A stretch of 64,000 nt of DNA, taken from positions 2,015,443-2,079,442 of the forward strand of contig CAJNDT010001001.1 of the NCBI GenBank assembly GCA_905221615.1, in the 5' to 3' direction. Position 1 is the stretch's first letter. Each line of letters begins with the position of its first letter. A program made the translations under genes and the position numbers. Source of the DNA: Symbiodinium sp. CCMP2592. Its lineage: Eukaryota; Sar; Dinophyceae; Suessiales; Symbiodiniaceae. Below the pieces are notes generated by a model. The model made no database searches and was not told where the DNA came from. It saw only the letters and a program-made list of their open reading frames with translations. Of this stretch, positions 25,720-44,225 are shown piece by piece.

Positions 25720-27003
25720 TCGACCGGTTGGTCGTCGTCTTTTCGCCGGGACCAGGAAAAAAAAGATGCAAGAATCGCATCTGTATTCCGGCACCAACAA
25801 AAGGCCGAGCGCCGAGAGGCCACACACAGGAAGACTGGCCAGAAGATGACGTGGTGCATGCGTAATTCGGCCCCAACCCCCCTGCAGGCCCTACTTAGGC
25901 TGCTAGTGTACCCAACCCTACTAAGGTCCTGGTACCTTAAAATGGAGATCACTTAAGCCCTACGTAGGTGACTAAGCTGGAGCTCCAGCTGCGGCAGAAG
26001 TAGGGTACTCTAGTCCTATACTTCTAGGCCGGCTTTAGGCGCGGTGGCGGCGAAGGTCCCCAACAGCCCGATCTTCCGGTTTTAGCCTGAACCCTCCTCG
26101 GCCACATGCCAGCAATTCGTTGCAGCGGCGCTGCACGATGCTGAGGCGACCGTCACGCTTGAATCAGGTTTAGTCCTGACATAAAGAAACCATAGGTCGC
26201 CACCGAAATAATGCCAGCCGGTAGCTGAGTAGCTGTAGGCATTGGCCGTACATGAACGTGAACCAGAACTCCGCAGGCCGCAAGCCCAAACCCGTATTTC
26301 CGCCACTCCCAACAGAACCGCAGGACGTAGCTGCCTCTCACAAGTGCAAGGCTCCAAGACATCTGATAGATTAAGCCCCCTGATCTCCCGAACATCCCGG
26401 AATCTGGCCAGTCACGTCTGGCCTCCTGTGCATTGCTGGCAGCCTTGGCAGTGCCAAGGCAACGAAACCAGGTGTGGGTTTGGGGATCTCTCTGTAGCTA
26501 GCCACAGTGCCCGTGCGCCCGTTCTGAGCCCTCTCACAGGCTAGACCCCAAGCCTATCCTATCCTAGCGATGGGCCCTATCACAGTGCCCATCTTAAGCC
26601 CTGAGCCCCGAAATTGAGCTTGTGGGTCTAGTCTAGTTTAGGTTCGTTGCGGCATTTGGTTGTAGCGTGTTTCGGGTTGGATTTGTTGGGGCCTGCCATC
26701 GAAGACGGCCGAATCTAGGCTTGTGGGCTTTTATACTGATTTCATGGTGTGTCATCCGCACACGTGCATTTCAACTAGTTCTCAAGTGTCAGCTCCGGTT
26801 GATTCTAGGTTTGGTATGGTCTGAGGCATGGATCGAGGAAGGAAGGAGTGGAGGGTCCCGAGTAGTCGGGGTTGATTGGCAACGGCGGTGGGTTCAGGGC
26901 TGAGGGCTCCGGGTTAGATTCGGTTAGATCTGAGGGGTTTGCGCTTCATGTCAGGTCGAATGCATGTTGGTTGTACGAATTGACGATCTGTGTACTTACC
27001 ATA

Positions 27004-27200
27004 CATCCCAGTAAATCGTGGCCCGCTGGGTAAACCAGTGTATTGCGTGCACGACATTGAACCAGTCAAAAGTCTCTGCAACTGTCTGATTCTTGGTATA
27101 AAGCCCCCTGAATGAAGTTGGCATTCGTATCCTGAATCGGGCCTCGGCAGACTGAAACCAGGCCTTCTTTGGCGACGGTAGTTCCATGGCTTGGAGAAGG
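27004..27200 (-). CDS. Orphan minus-strand exon candidate, unknown
   Basis: On the minus strand an open frame reads MELPSPKKAWFQSAEARFRI..., is rich in aromatic residues (FDWFNVVHAIHWF) and ends at GGGATGTATG followed by GTAAGT, a strong donor. The composition is protein-like. No partner exon is evident downstream on the minus strand, so this may be an isolated exon of a fragmented gene. Confidence 0.35.
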
Positions 27201-30200
27201 CTTGACCGGTGCATGGGACATCATGTCATTGGGCTTCCTCATGACTTTAAACTTGAGAGCCTTGTTTAGACTAGAGCTGGCTTAGAAGTTTCGGACTAGG
27301 GCCTAGGGTGACGAGGGCTAGGGTGACTAGGGATTGCGCTTACAGGACCTAGGATGCTGGTTTGTGACGTTCATGCCTTAGGCCAGTTTTGGAGTTGGGG
27401 TTGCCATCGAGCATTTTCTGGGATTCTAGGTATTCTGGGTTGTAAAGTTTGTGCTATAGGACTCTAGGATAGTTTGCAGCTCGGGTTCCTATAGCCTAGG
27501 TAGGCTGTAGGACTTTTGGTTTTGGTTTGCGTCCAGTCTAGGTCTTCGGCTTCAAGGTTTGGGTGGTTCCTTGGCCGGGTGGTCACGTAACTTCGGGCAA
27601 TTGCTGAATTGATTAGCCGGGTTTGGGGTAATCAGGTGTTGGCCTTTACGAACGGGGTTCTGGGTTCTGGGACAGGGGTTTTGTGGTTAAGGGTTTTCAG
27701 GTTTGGGTTCAGCGTTGTGGGTTTGCCGGGTCTGGGCGTTGAGACTTTACAGTGTCGGGACAATCGCATTTTGCGACTTCAGGTCTTCTTTGCCATTCGG
27801 GGTTACATTTCGGATTATCATAAATTCATTCATAGCCTTGTTTCTTGGCTTGGCTTTGATTGAGGTACTTTGCTGCTTCGGGTTGACATGCCATGTCGAA
27901 GGAGGAGCCAGGTTTCAATATTACAGGGTTTTCAGATTATTTTGGCATCGGGTTTAGGGTGGAGGACCCTAAGAAAAAAAAGTGATCCGGCTTCGGCCAA
28001 TTTTTTCAACAAAAAAGAAGACGAACGAAACGCACGGTGGTTTAGGACGTTTCGGGTTTAAGCACGGTTTATAGGCGTAGCGGTCCTCCATCATTCGGGA
28101 TCCGGGAGGGTCGTGGGCGATTTCACTTCGGAGTTCAGTCGTGGGTGGCTCCTTTTGCCTAGGCCCCTAAGCCCCGCCCGAACTCCCGTGCCGTTGGCTT
28201 GCGAGACAATTCGAAGGCGGGACCGGTACGCGGACAGCGGAAGTGCTGGACGATTCTTCGCCATCAAGGAACTGAACTCATCAACCGCCGTGGGACGATG
28301 ACATGAGGTGTCCTGGAGTGCTGTGCTTGGCACAGAGCAGGCAGTATCGGCAGTAACCCCTCTTCGCAGCCAGGCTGCTCAGTCGCCTCCGTCATTGTCG
28401 AGGCAGGGGAACTTTCCGCCTGTGGTGCAGTCCGTCTTTAAGTTCTGCTGTGCAGACATAACTGACGAAGACGACGTGGTGCCCACCGAAAAGCTGCAAA
28501 CTTTCGTCGCAAGCAGCAAAGCCCTCCAATGCCCCGAGGCAGGAACATCGCCCGCATGGGGCTCCGCCATGTCGCAGCCCTTGCAGCTTCTGAAGGGCTT
28601 TTTTAATACTATAGAATTAGTGGTTTAGGTGTGCTGGGTAGATGGTGGCATCGAGATCGCAATCAACAACTAGAATAACTATGACTAGGACTAGGATACT
28701 AATAATACCACAGACCCAAGAAGCCACTAGAAACACCCAAACACCCGAGAAAAAGCGGTTGACCCTACCCTTCCTTCGCCTTGCGATCGCTGGCAATGGC
28801 GCGGGGCGATTCCACAGGCGCTGGGCATAACGGTTTAGTATGGTATGTTTAGTCCTTACCCCTCCAATCAATCGGTAGGAGACGAAACAGTGACGAAACG
28901 ATTTTTTTCCATGCCATGATGAGCGATGCCACCTTAGCCAGCACGGTTCATAGAAGCTGTAACAACTTTACAATTCAAATAAGTCAAAACCGGCCTTGGG
29001 ACCTCGAAGCTAAAGTTCATGTCGTATCATACGAAGGTCTCTCGTGGCTCACATGGTAAGAACCCATGCGCCGGTACCTCTCAACTGCTCTGTTCAGGTT
29101 CCCTCGCTCGGTTGATGCCGCCTGGCCTCCACGTTGCCGTTGTGGTCTCGGGGTTGGGCGGGGCAGGGTCAGGGACCTGGGGATGGTATTTCGGGTGTGT
29201 CGGGGTTTGGTCGGGGGTTCATGGTTTCGGCTTTTGAACTTTTTTTTTCTATTTTAGGGCGGGTCTAGGGTTTATTGAATTTCGTGCTCTTGTGTGTGTG
29301 TGGGGGTGTCGGGCTGAGGGTGAAGGGTTTTTGGTAGCTGGGAGTTTCACAAAACTAGGGGTCCCTTTTGGGGGTATAGGGTTCAATAGTTGTTTTTTGA
29401 TGTTGCGGCGGGGCGGGTGGCGGGTATTATTCTATTGATTACTATTGTACCATAGCGTATGAGGAACCCCTGACTAATATTACTAATTATTTAGGCTTCT
29501 CTATCATAGGGCTTCATAGGGTTCTATAGCGTTTTTAAAGGGCGTACTCCTTCGAGGGATGGAAAATCAAACGGAAACTATTGTCATTTCTTATCTATTA
29601 AATTAAAACAAACTACATAATTACCAGTGGTATGGTTTAGGCTTAGGGTTCCTATTATATGTATAGTCCACTGCCTGGGCTAGCTTGCTGACCCGAATTG
29701 AGCATGTGAATCAGTGAGTTGGCACAGGCATGGCCTCTCACTGATTCGTCGGGTTGGGTTTGTTCCGGGATCCTAGGGTGATGATGTGTTGGTGGAGGTG
29801 GGCTTTGGGATACCTCGGGCGACAATTGTCAAGTCGTTTGGTTCTGGTGTCGGATGTAGCTTGCTGTATGCACTCGGGCAGTTGGGATCTTTACGTTGGG
29901 TCCGGGTTAATCGCTTGCTTGGTTGGTTGCGGTTGGCCCTTACAACTTTGCTTAGGCCTAGGCTTGCCTAGAACTTAACCTCGTAACACCTCGCAAACCT
30001 AAACCTACTGAATTCGAAACCGTGAATAGTAATCGTTAAGGTAGGGTTTAAGGTTTCTTAACAGAAAATCAACAGGAATAGGTTCCCGCCAACCTTTTTG
30101 GCCTGGCAAGCGTCGCTCAATCCCCACCTGGCAGCCGAAGGCAATCTTATTATTAGCACCCTGCTCAATAAAGACTAGCTCAGTCCGGGAAACCTGATGG

Positions 30201-30853
30201 ACACAAACCTCCCAACAGCCTAGAGTTTAGGGCTTTGGAGAAGTGCGTGGGTCGTACCCAAAGCCATAACCCCAGGATGGAAGCCCGACAGAAGCTGACG
30301 TGCAGGTGTTGCTGGCTAGCCTTGGCTTGGTTAATAGCCCGCTTCAGAGAATCATCATCATCCCAGGCTTCGTCATTCAATTTAAGCTAGGCCCGGGCTG
30401 ATTTTCATGCGAGCAAGAACAGGTAAATCCAGGAACAGTCCGAAGACCACGGTTGCGGTTGTGGGTCTAGGGATTCAGAAGTTTCTTGACCTGGTGAAGA
30501 CCCAGTGACACGTCGTGGGTTATGCATCGGTTTAGGTCGACTATCACAGGGACACTGCACCTGCACTATTATAATAGCTTGCATGCCAGCATACAAGCTG
30601 TTGATGTCTGACACCAGATTGGGCCTTGACTCAGGTGGCAGTAGTGATGAATGGGTTTTTCGCAGCTTTCTGGTCGCATGCGCATGTCCCTCCACGTTGC
30701 TGTGCTTGCTAGACGGAGGAGATCAATTAGTCGGTTGCCCAGAATTAAAATCTATGGCATCTATGGCTTCAGATTCAGATTGTCGTCCCAGATTTCTGTG
30801 ATGACGGTCAGCCACTTGCTTATGCCTAAGATTCATTGTTGAGCAAACTTTTC

Positions 30854-36003
<5,150 letters not shown>

Positions 36004-37093
36004 AGCTTGCCTATTGAAATTTTGCACTGCCTGCACATGGGCATTCCCAATGAATGAAGAGATCGAGAGGTCTCGCTCAACTGCCTGGTGGATTGTGGCC
36101 GAGCCTTCAGCGTCTGCTGCCAAGACAAAGAAAAAACTTTCACTCACGAAGTTGCCTGGCAAAGAGATTCGCTACTTGAGCTTCCTCCATGCCATCACTC
36201 AGCATTTCCACCTGCACTGGCATCCTTCTATTTTGCATTCCATTCGGTTTGGTTTAGGTTTGGGTTGGCAAGTCGTTCCATTTCACACCATCACCGGTCT
36301 CAGGTGGACTTGAATGAAAGCTGTGCCGTGGTTTGGAATGTCCGGTGCCGTGGAGCTGCCTAAGCCCAGATGCTTGTGCTCAGACTCATATGCACTGAAT
36401 TTGAAACTGTCGTCTTTGAAACTGCCTAAGTCAGTCTAAAAAGGTAGTAGGCTTTGCAGCCCCGGTGACTGGTTCTTGGTCTTTGTGTGAGCGTGAAGAT
36501 CACGGCTCACTGATGCGACGGCTGAATAGCCGCTGGCGAGTTCTCGCGGGGAAAAGGTGCAATTCAGAGTCACACAGCTCAGTGCATGTCAATGTAGTGA
36601 AGCGGGTTTCTGTCGGGCAAAACCTTTTTCGGTTTTTTGGTACGATCTGAGGCGAAGTCCTTTCGGGGTCGGATGAGGCTTCATTTACTTCCACGTGCGA
36701 GATGAGGTTTCAAGGGCCCCTGACAGGTCCATTAATCAGAGTCCCGCCCCAGGAATTTAGCAAAAGACAAGCCTGTGTAGAGCTCAGATTGCAACACTCC
36801 TTGCACGCCTACACTTTTTGCCAGGCCAGCCAGCGACAGTGACGGGCAGAACACGACCTGCGAAAAAAGATGCGTGAGTCACTGACAGATTCAGCTGTGT
36901 CCCATGGCGCCCAGCCAACCTAAAAACCAACAAAAAGGGCATCCTTATTAGAGCCCCTCTACTGCCGGGCCTAGAAGAGGAACCCTCCAAGGACCCCCCG
37001 GGAATGCCCCAGGCATGGAGTGCGTGAAAGTGGAGGAGGGTTATGTCGAGCTGGAAGCTGAGATCGGTCTTTACGTAAAGAAGATATGTAAGG

Positions 37094-37190
37094 ATGGTTG
37101 TCAAAAGTATGGTCCCTTTTTGGGTCCCTAATAAAGTACGGCACCTAATATTTAGGGTACCCAAAAAGGGGCCCTGATTTTGACAACCAC
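37094..37190. mobile_element. MITE-like fold-back, family A copy 1
   Basis: Left end GGTTGTCAAAAGTATGGTCC; the right end, read in reverse complement, is GGTTGTCAAAATCAGGGCCC. The inner halves also pair (CTTTTTGGGT with ACCCAAAAAG, CCTAATA with TATTTAGG), so almost the whole ~95 bp can fold. A possible TAAGG target duplication flanks it (about 37088 and 37196). Confidence 0.65.
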
Positions 37191-38022
37191 CCACATAAGG
37201 GTGAGTTTCAGGGCTGTCTAAGCGGCTCTACCAAGGTTTTGTTTATAAAGGGATGTTCAAGGGGCTTCGTTAAAGGGGGCCGAAGTATGAGGCTAGGTTG
37301 GGTTCTGTACACGGCTCTTCAGGGTTTATTATGAAGGCTAGGGTTCTATGAAGGCTATTTGGACGGAGTTGTAACCCCATGATGAAAGCATGTGCCCGGA
37401 ATCATATGCGGGACTCGGGACCCTTCTACAGCTCCGTAGAGGTTTGGCTATATGCAGAATGGTAGAGCTCTGGCAGTTTAAGGTGTGCAGATTCGGTCAT
37501 TATTGTACGGGTTGCGAGGGGCCTGGTGAAGGTCGAGGAGCTACAGGTTTGAGTTGCTCCATCTGCCTGAAACTCCAACCCCAAAGATCGAGACCCTGGC
37601 GCCCTAAAGGCCCAGGAAGCTTCGATGCCCTGAAGCCCCTATCCAGCTGTAGGGTGTAGAAGTTTGGGGTTTAGGACAAGACTGTATTGGTTGAGCAACA
37701 AGCGCAGAGCAACATGTACTGCAGTGTGCCAGTATATGAGGTTGCTACAGCCGAAGTGGGCGATCTCCGGCAAGTCCGTTATGCGGTCTTTTTGTGTGCT
37801 TTCTTAATTGATCGATCTGGGAGCATCGGAAATAAGGGACCCACAAACGCAAGAGATGTTCGATAGCGCCAAAATTCTCCCTTTGAGGTGTCAAATCACC
37901 GTGGCGGAGGGTGTCAAGAATGCCTACGGAACAATGCATGGAGGCTGTCTTTTCCACTTGGAGCTTTCATGCAGCAAGTTTAACCCGACTGCCTGCTGTC
38001 TTGAAGAGGCCTCGGGTCTATG

Positions 38023-38101
38023 TACCCAAATAGTATATACTTTGGCATGAAAGTACTCCCTACATAGGTACACTGGGGCCAAATTATATACTATTTGGGT
38101 A
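38023..38101. mobile_element. Fold-back with 24-bp arms, family B
   Basis: 38023-38046 (TACCCAAATAGTATATACTT...) and the reverse complement of 38078-38101 match at 23 of 24 positions. The loop is about 31 bp. Confidence 0.7.
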
Positions 38102-38756
38102 ATGACATGGTCCCTCAGGAGAGCCCACATAGAGAGAGACCCCCCGCTGGAGCAGCTCTCGTCTTGTCGCTCTTACGCGAGTTTAGAGTACCTAGTATCC
38201 CAAGCCAAGCTTGCAACCAAATTGCAGGCTATCCGGCGGGGTTTTTGTGTCTGTTTCTTGAGAGGGCTTGGCGGGGTTTCCCGATCTCCGTATCAGAAGG
38301 AAGGGCACCCTCGTTATTGTTAGTATCACTGTTATCAATCTCGTTTTCATGTTAACGAAAATATACACATGCACACATTTTGTGAGTTACATTACATGTC
38401 CAACAATAGTCTCATCGATTTTTAGCAAAGATCAACTGCATGGGCGAAGGTGTTTTCTGGCTCCAACACCCAAGGGCTCCGAGCTCAAATGAACATCTGA
38501 CACCCTTAACAAGGACCCCTAGGGGGGTAGGGGTTTAGGGTTTATAGGGTTTAGGATTAGGGGTGGGTTTAAGGACCCCTAGGAATATACTCTTAATATA
38601 GCTATCATATACCCCATGATATAGCCCATTATAGGGTAGGGGTCCCCATGAAGGGTCCCTCCTTTTCCCCTTTGATGTGAGGGACCCTAGGCTGTGGTGG
38701 GCGGGCATAAGCCTAAACCCTACAGCCTCAACCCGAAACCCCATACCTTAGAAGGG

Positions 38757-38839
38757 GCCCCCGCCCTGTAGCAGTGGTATAATAGGAATATAATAGGGCC
38801 CTAATAGAATCCTTATAGTCACGATTACAGGGTGGGGGC
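38757..38839. mobile_element. MITE-like fold-back, family C copy 1
   Basis: Ends GCCCCCGCCCTGTAGCAGTG and, in reverse complement, GCCCCCACCCTGTAATCGTG. The interior is ATAATAGG-rich. It belongs with the element at 42103. Confidence 0.65.
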
Positions 38840-39627
38840 AGCTTCTAACACCTCACGACCCTAAACCCTAAAGACCGTCCCTGAACTCCATACCGCATAA
38901 CCCTCAACCCTAAACCCCATGAGCCCTAAACCTAATAATTTCTCTAAATACAGCCCTTAACCGTGAACCCCAAACCTTCTAACCATAAACCCTGAACCCG
39001 AAACCCCATAACCCTACAGTCTCATACCCCGAAACCTCAGAACCCTGAAACCCCAAAGCCCGTATGTACCCCTGACCACATAACCGTAACCCTAAAGCCC
39101 ATGATGCAGGATGCACAGCCACGCTGGTGGACGTTCTGGGAACCATGGCCCTCTTGAGCAAGGACCCTTTTTTGGAAGTCGGAAGGCTAACAGGATGGGT
39201 CAGGGATTACCGTTTAAGGTTTAGGATGGTTTGGGCCTTGGTTTGAGGGTTGAGGGTTCTAGCGGAGTGTAGGGCTGATGGTTTGAGGTTTAAGGGTTAC
39301 GATTTATGGCCCATCGGACAACGCTACTCGCTTTCATGCAGCCGACTCCAACGCTAGTGGGGTTTCGGGTTTGGGCATAGGATGGTATGAGAAGTTTAGG
39401 GTTTAGGGCTTGAAGTTTTAGGGTTCAGGGCTTTAGGGTTAAGGGTTTAAGAGTTGAGGGTTCAGGGTTCAACAATTAGTAATACTCTTCTGGAGGGTAC
39501 CTTCATATCATGCTCTGGCACGGCCAGGACCCAACGCGCCCCGGCGTCAGTGTTGAGATGAGTCAGACATTCATGGCGCCGGCGAAGGGAGGAGAGGCAT
39601 GGGCTGCGTTTGTCCTAGATCTTCCAA

Positions 39628-39712
39628 TACCGTAAACTACCAAACCCTACTTTTTTGTAACATGAAATTTATAGGGACCCTACAAAAAAGTAAGTTTTGG
39701 TAGGTTAAGGTA
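39628..39712. mobile_element. Fold-back with 32-bp arms, family D
   Basis: 39628-39659 and the reverse complement of 39681-39712 both run from TACC to ACTTTTTTGTA with about five mismatches. The loop of about 21 bp contains AAATTTATAGGG. Confidence 0.7.
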
Positions 39713-40664
39713 AGGTATCATGGGATCCCCGATATGATTTATGGTCTATTTCCTTAGCAACCCAGGGTTTGGGGTTCAGGGATCTGGGAGTTTCGGGTTA
39801 ATGTAGGGTTTCAAAATCAGGAATTTACTATGATGATTTGAGGAAGTATCCCCCATAACGGTACCTAGGGCTCTTTGGGCAAGCGACCCTGCACTAGGTC
39901 ATCACGGTGATCGGCACGGTGTTGAAGTATGGCCGTGCGCTGGGCTTCACGGAGGCGGACTGCCACAAACCTCGCACATTATGGTCTTCCCGGAATTAAC
40001 AACCCTAAACCCTAAAGACCAATCCGGAACCCTGAGCCCCGAGCTCCCCGAGCCTCACCGGTGCAGAGTTGCTTCTCAAGTCAACATGAGCACTTGCTTT
40101 CTTAATAGCTGGAAACCCTGGAGCCCCTACCCCAAACTCCCTAAACCCCTAGGCACTATATCCTTAAAGCTGAAAAGCAAAGGGAGGCCCATCTCCAGCC
40201 ACAACCTCGACCCATGAACTCATTTCTTCAAGCCTCGAGTCACTCTGTCGATGTAAAAAACATACATGACAATGTACTACCATTCCCTATATGGGTCTTG
40301 TTGATAATCTTCAGTATACTAAATATCTCCCCCGACCCCGTTCGAAATACTCTTGCATCCTAACGTCAACCAGCGAGCTGCGTTTCTCAGAAATCACAAG
40401 CAGCCACATGTGCAAAGACGTGGGTTACAGTAGAGCTCTGATCAACAAACCCCTTTTCCTTAAGAGATTTAATTTCAGGATCCCTCCTATATGACACCTA
40501 TGATTCATGGGCCCTAAACCCTAAACCCCTTTTTCCTTGAGAGACTTAATGTTAGGCTCCCTCCTATGTCACCCTTATGAAGGGAAGCGGGGCCCTAAAC
40601 CCTGAACCCTGGGTCGACTGATACTGCTTGGAGCTTTTAGGTTCGCAATCCTTGATGTCATTCC

Positions 40665-40858
40665 TGATGTCGGAACCTGATTAAGAAACCCTTGGCCTTT
40701 ATTTGGGTACTAGTTGGGGTCTATTTGGGTTGCTATAAATGATTGTCGGAACCTGATTAAGCAACCTTGGGCCTTTATTGGGATTCTTTATATGAGTCCT
40801 ACTATTTTGGGATTGTAAGCTCATGTTTTCTTAACCAGGTTCCTACATTAGCGGAACC
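40665..40858. mobile_element. Three-armed fold-back, family E
   Basis: TGTCGGAACCTGATTAAG occurs at about 40669 and again at about 40744, each followed by a CTTTATT-GGG stretch. An inverted version (CTTAACCAGGTTCCTACA) lies at about 40830-40848. This looks like a terminal repeat plus an internal duplicate. Confidence 0.6.
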
Positions 40859-41034
40859 CGTCTGACGAAGCAATTACTCTAAAAGCCTGACACAAGCTTC
40901 TTCTGGAGGTGAAGCTCCTCGATTCCAGCGGCAAGGTCCTGGCGACGGGACGGCACACGAAAGCTTTTCCGCAGAAGTCATAGGTTCCTGAGTAGTACCC
41001 GCTTTATGTTGGGGTTCCCTTATCAGAATATTGG

Positions 41035-41054
41035 CAATAAGGGTACCCTTATTG
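41035..41054. repeat. Perfect 20-bp palindrome
   Basis: CAATAAGGGTACCCTTATTG equals its own reverse complement. A second pairing (CCCTTATCAG / CAATAAGGG) lies just upstream. Confidence 0.85.
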
Positions 41055-42102
41055 TTAAGGGGCGTATACCACAAAAACTCGTTTCAAAACCCCCAAACCC
41101 CAGTTCCAGAATTTTCAAGCCTATCCCCCAGAAAGCACGTACAAGCCCTGTAACTCTGTATGAACTTCCCAGAAACCCATAGACCCGTTGTAAAGATGCC
41201 GTCAACAGATGCAAGGCCCGTGATTTCCTAGTTGATGTCCGCCTCCATGGCGACAAAAGCGCTTGTAGCCTCAACACTTATCAGTCACCTTCTCAAACCT
41301 TCAATCCTCAAAACCTTCAACCCCAGACCCTAGCCATTGGAAATCCGAGCATCGCTCATTGCTTCGACGGGTCCTGCGACGGACAAAAAGAGAGCGAGGA
41401 ATTGCGCATCTCAAGGCCAATGGCAGGATTTTTGCTTAGAGCTTCAGGGTGCGGTCCAGGGATTTAGGGTTTGGGGTTTAGGGATAGTGAACCCCAGGAA
41501 GTTGGAGCATAGATTTAGGAGGATTCATTTTGGGATTCCCGATAATTTACTTTCATGGGCTTGAATGAGGAAAGTTGAGTTCCAACTTTCTAGCTTATAG
41601 ACTGCAGTAATAAGCGACTTGAGATACAGTCAAGGTTTCCTTTAAAGGGTAACTGTTGGGGGTTTAAGGGCTTGCTCGAGGCTCAGTAAACTTGGTGAGT
41701 AGGTTAGAGCTGGCTGCAAATCGATAATTCAAACAAGGCAAAATTTCGGAGCCTAGATAACTGTCGACGATTTTAGTGTCCCTTATTTTACTCCTAGTAT
41801 AATATGCCCCAAAACCTAATCTAGTTATCAAGGCCCCTATGTTGTTTGGAACCAAGAAACCAGATCAATCGGCAAGATTACTCCCAAACCCTAGTCATAC
41901 CAAGAAATGCGGAAATCCTAAACACTAAACCTTGATCCTAACCTAAACGCTCTGTCGGTCTGCGTTTTGCAGAGCCACTTCTCGAACACTCCAAATCAGG
42001 AGGGCCTCATGTAACCCCCTCAACGGCGACCTTTAAGCAACCCCTGAAGGACCCTTAAACTAACTCGATGCCATGGGGCACCGTGTCTCTACCTTGGGTA
42101 CG

Positions 42103-42195
42103 GCCCCCACTCAGTAACAGTTGGATAATATTCATAATATAGAGATATAGGGACCTTAATAGTAGCCCTATTATAGACTGTTACTGTATGGGGGC
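42103..42195. mobile_element. MITE-like fold-back, family C copy 2
   Basis: Ends GCCCCCACTCAGTAACAGTT and, in reverse complement, GCCCCCATACAGTAACAGTC, with a TATAATAGGG-type interior as in 38757-38839. Confidence 0.65.
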
Positions 42196-43736
42196 AGTGC
42201 CCAGTCTCTACCCTTCCACTCGGGAAGGTGGTAAGCCACCAGCGTGAAGAGCTGATGTTCCAGATGCTCACGGTCAGCTTTTGCAAGATTTGGACTGCTT
42301 TGCCGGGTCCTCTCAGGGCTCCTATACCCTGAGACTCCAAGTAGACGAACAGTACTTACCTAGGCCTCTATAAATGGTACCTATTTCGGTGCCGTTAGGA
42401 CATTAGGAGTCTTAGGGGTACTTCTAAGCCCAATACCCCGTAGTTAAGGAACAAACCTTGAATCCTAGTTTTATGTCCCCGGCAACTTATAGCTTCCCTT
42501 TTCTGTAAGGCGAAAATCCTCAAGGCCACAAGAGTCGGCCCCGTTGGTTGAGTTTTGTTTGGGAATTTGACGGGCCTCTTGGAAACCCCACAACCCTGTT
42601 TTAATCATTAAGGCACTTATTTTAGCATTAGCGTGCATCTGCGAATAAGGAATGTGGCACAAATCACGACCAGGTTTCTGGGTGAAACACCCTGAGCCCT
42701 AGACCCAGCCTGAAACACAAAAGACAATTAAAACCTCAAAAACTTTAAACCCTAAACGCCTAAACACCACCCTAAAGCCAGAATTCACCCTGAGCCCCAA
42801 ACCTTTGAACTAACCCCTGCACCCTAAACCCTAAACCCTGAACTCCCCTGCACGCCACATGCTACAGGGATATCCCTACTTCATTAATATCCCTATCCCA
42901 ATTTGTGCTTCTGTGTTGTTTTGGGCCCTATCAGCCTGAAGCCAGGTACCCGACAGCAAGGTGAAGATAGCAGCCGGCAGCCTCAGCAAGCGGTCGGCGC
43001 AAGGGTTGGCGGGATCGGAGATTAGGGTTTGGGGTATTGAATTTAGGGTTTAGGAAGAGGTGTCAGGGTTCAGGGCTTAAAGCTGGGGTTTATAGCTTCA
43101 AAACTTGAGGGTTTGGGCCTTAGTAACACACAGTTGGCAAGCGAGTAACGTTAAACAATTGCGTGTGTGCTAAACATCTGTAACTTTTGTGGGCCCTAAG
43201 CTTACTTCTCCAAGGCATAAAGTCTAAGCCTTAAAGACCCCCGAAAACACCACACAGCTTCACGAGAATGTCCAGGAAAAGTGCAGCTCCATGTAAAACC
43301 TCATACAGTGGAAGCCGGAACTAGTAAGACCATCATCCTCCGGCCATCACTGATAAAGTTTTAATGCGCCCGGGTTCCAACTTTCTGGAGTTCGCTTTAG
43401 TATAAATGAAAGCCCTTCGCCTTTTGGGGGCTCCTGGTACAACCTAAACCCAAAACCGCTTACTCGCCCTCAAACCTTTTTGGTTTCTGAGGCCCTAGAG
43501 TGCGTTGGCACTGCCAACGTGGCCGACACATCCACTTCTGAGGCTGGGCATACTGGGTGCGTACAACGGCATTTTCTGGTTTGAGTCGTGGTGAAATACA
43601 AGCCGTGTTGTCTGTTGGTTTTGTTTCTTGCAACAAGGATCATCTTGATGTTTTCGATTCTTCATGATTTCCGCAGTTTACTCGCTACTTCTCTTACATG
43701 AAATAATTTCCCCTGTGCACAGCAGAGGGTCTCTAG

Positions 43737-44225
43737 TCCATGGCGCTACTTGTATTTAAGGCGGTTGGTAGGGCTTTAGAAGTCTTGGGGTCACATATTC
43801 GGTGTCTCTTTGAGCTAGGGGGCGGGGGCCGTTCAACAACTCCTAAATGCAAACGAGGGAGCATTTGAACTTTGATCTTCTGGTGACAGGTATGTTGAAC
43901 ACTGCCAGATGACGGTATGCACTCACTGCTACTACTCGTTGCTTTCTGCACCGTCCTGCTTTCCAACTGTTGGAGCCGGATTTGGGGTAGGGTTTAGAAT
44001 CGGGTCTTGGTGAGTGTATGTAGGACCGCTCTCCGACGCTGGTCAGTGTATACTTTGTGTCTTGTTCTGTGGGGGCTACTAACCAAGACCTTACAACTCT
44101 AACCCCTAAGCCCAAAACCCTTAAACCCCTAAGCCCTAAAACCTTAAACCTGTAAACCCTAAACCCCTAAACCCTAAACCTCTGAACCCCTCAACCCCTA
44201 AACCCTAAAACCTAAAACCCAAGAA
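43737..44225. other. No gene seen; telomere-like DNA
   Basis: A minus-strand open frame here overlaps CCCTAAA-type repeat and is not convincing. Confidence 0.3.

Larger units (their letters stand above)
23706..30853. other. Long mostly non-coding interval
   Basis: It contains TTTAGGG-like words throughout, dispersed-repeat copy 3 (24567), a 51-bp duplication (25618-25719) and a lone minus-strand exon candidate (27004-27200). A plus-strand stretch at about 28390-28570 (DITDEDDVVPTEKLQTFVAS) could be an exon but has no partner. The piece just after gene 2B (23785-23997, plus) is open but not clearly coding. Confidence 0.45.
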
